6,753 nucleotides of DNA from a bacterium (GTDB lineage Bacteria > Desulfobacterota > DSWW01). Position 1 is the stretch's first letter. Each line of letters starts with the position of its first letter. Made by a program: the position numbers and the translations under genes. This document shows positions 6,699 to 6,753 of the stretch, piece after piece. The stretch lies in contig JAUWSZ010000143.1 of NCBI GenBank assembly GCA_030609865.1, positions 1 through 6,753 on the forward strand. The letters are read 5' to 3'. The notes beneath the pieces were generated by a model. That model saw only the letters and a program-made list of their open reading frames with translations, had not been told where the DNA came from and searched no databases.

Positions 6699-6753
6699 TC
6701 ATGTCAGGCCTTGCTGCATTCCCTGCCAGGCCCGCAACAGTTCTTTCTCCTTC
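6699..6753 (-). CDS. C-terminal end of an unidentified upstream gene
   Basis: A frame open from the right edge ends at TGA (6699-6701) and encodes KEKELLRAWQGMQQGLT. I do not recognise it; 17 residues are too few to assign a family. Of the frames open here this one has the most protein-like composition and the G/C-rich third positions seen in the neighbouring genes, and its stop sits 22 nt before the LpoA-like start with the ribosome-binding site in between. A second frame is open to a TGA at 6673-6675 and cannot be fully excluded. Confidence 0.5.
   Translation of the reverse strand, partial: KEKELLRAWQGMQQGLT

Noticed and set aside
6673..6753. Alternative frame at the right edge ending at TGA 6673-6675 and overlapping the LpoA-like start
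   Set aside because: It is open but has third positions less like the neighbours (AGA, ACT, GTT, GCA codons) and would read through the strong ribosome-binding site; the frame ending at 6699 is more likely, although the fragment is too short to be certain.

Overview
The window is a GC-rich (roughly 60% by eye) bacterial segment in which every supportable gene lies on the minus strand, so the genes read from right to left. The Lon sequence, the LpoA-type lipoprotein and the tandem CNNM/CorC transporters look like those of Desulfobacterota (former Deltaproteobacteria) or a related GC-rich Gram-negative. That placement rests on remembered family resemblance and was not tested by a search. An outer-membrane-type lipoprotein signal supports a diderm cell.

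In transcription order: (1) the last 17 codons of an unidentified gene (6699-6753). (2) After a 22-nt gap, a 667-aa lipoprotein with TPR-like helices and a periplasmic-binding fold, the architecture of the penicillin-binding-protein activator LpoA (4673-6676). (3) A 200-bp non-coding gap with a degenerate 7-bp tandem repeat array (about 4593-4657) and a short 10-bp direct repeat (4531-4550). (4) A complete, apparently active 808-aa Lon protease (2046-4472). (5) A complete 454-aa CNNM/CorC-type membrane protein that starts at TTG inside the lon 3' end (694-2058). (6) A second, diverged CNNM-type protein whose start codon shares one base with the previous stop and which runs off the left edge (1-694).

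The junctions point to one translationally linked lon-CNNM-CNNM unit, with the lipoprotein gene just upstream and perhaps transcribed separately. A reasonable reading is a cell-envelope and protein-quality housekeeping cluster: a lipoprotein likely tied to peptidoglycan synthesis or ligand sensing, a cytoplasmic AAA+ protease, and two membrane proteins likely concerned with Mg2+ or other cation homeostasis. No joint function is shown by the sequence.

I see no mobile element, CRISPR array, tRNA, rRNA or obvious new defence system. The points most worth a second look are the loss of normally conserved asparagines in the second CNNM paralogue, the overlapping lon/CNNM junction, the heptad repeat array, and the charged insertion in the LpoA-like protein.
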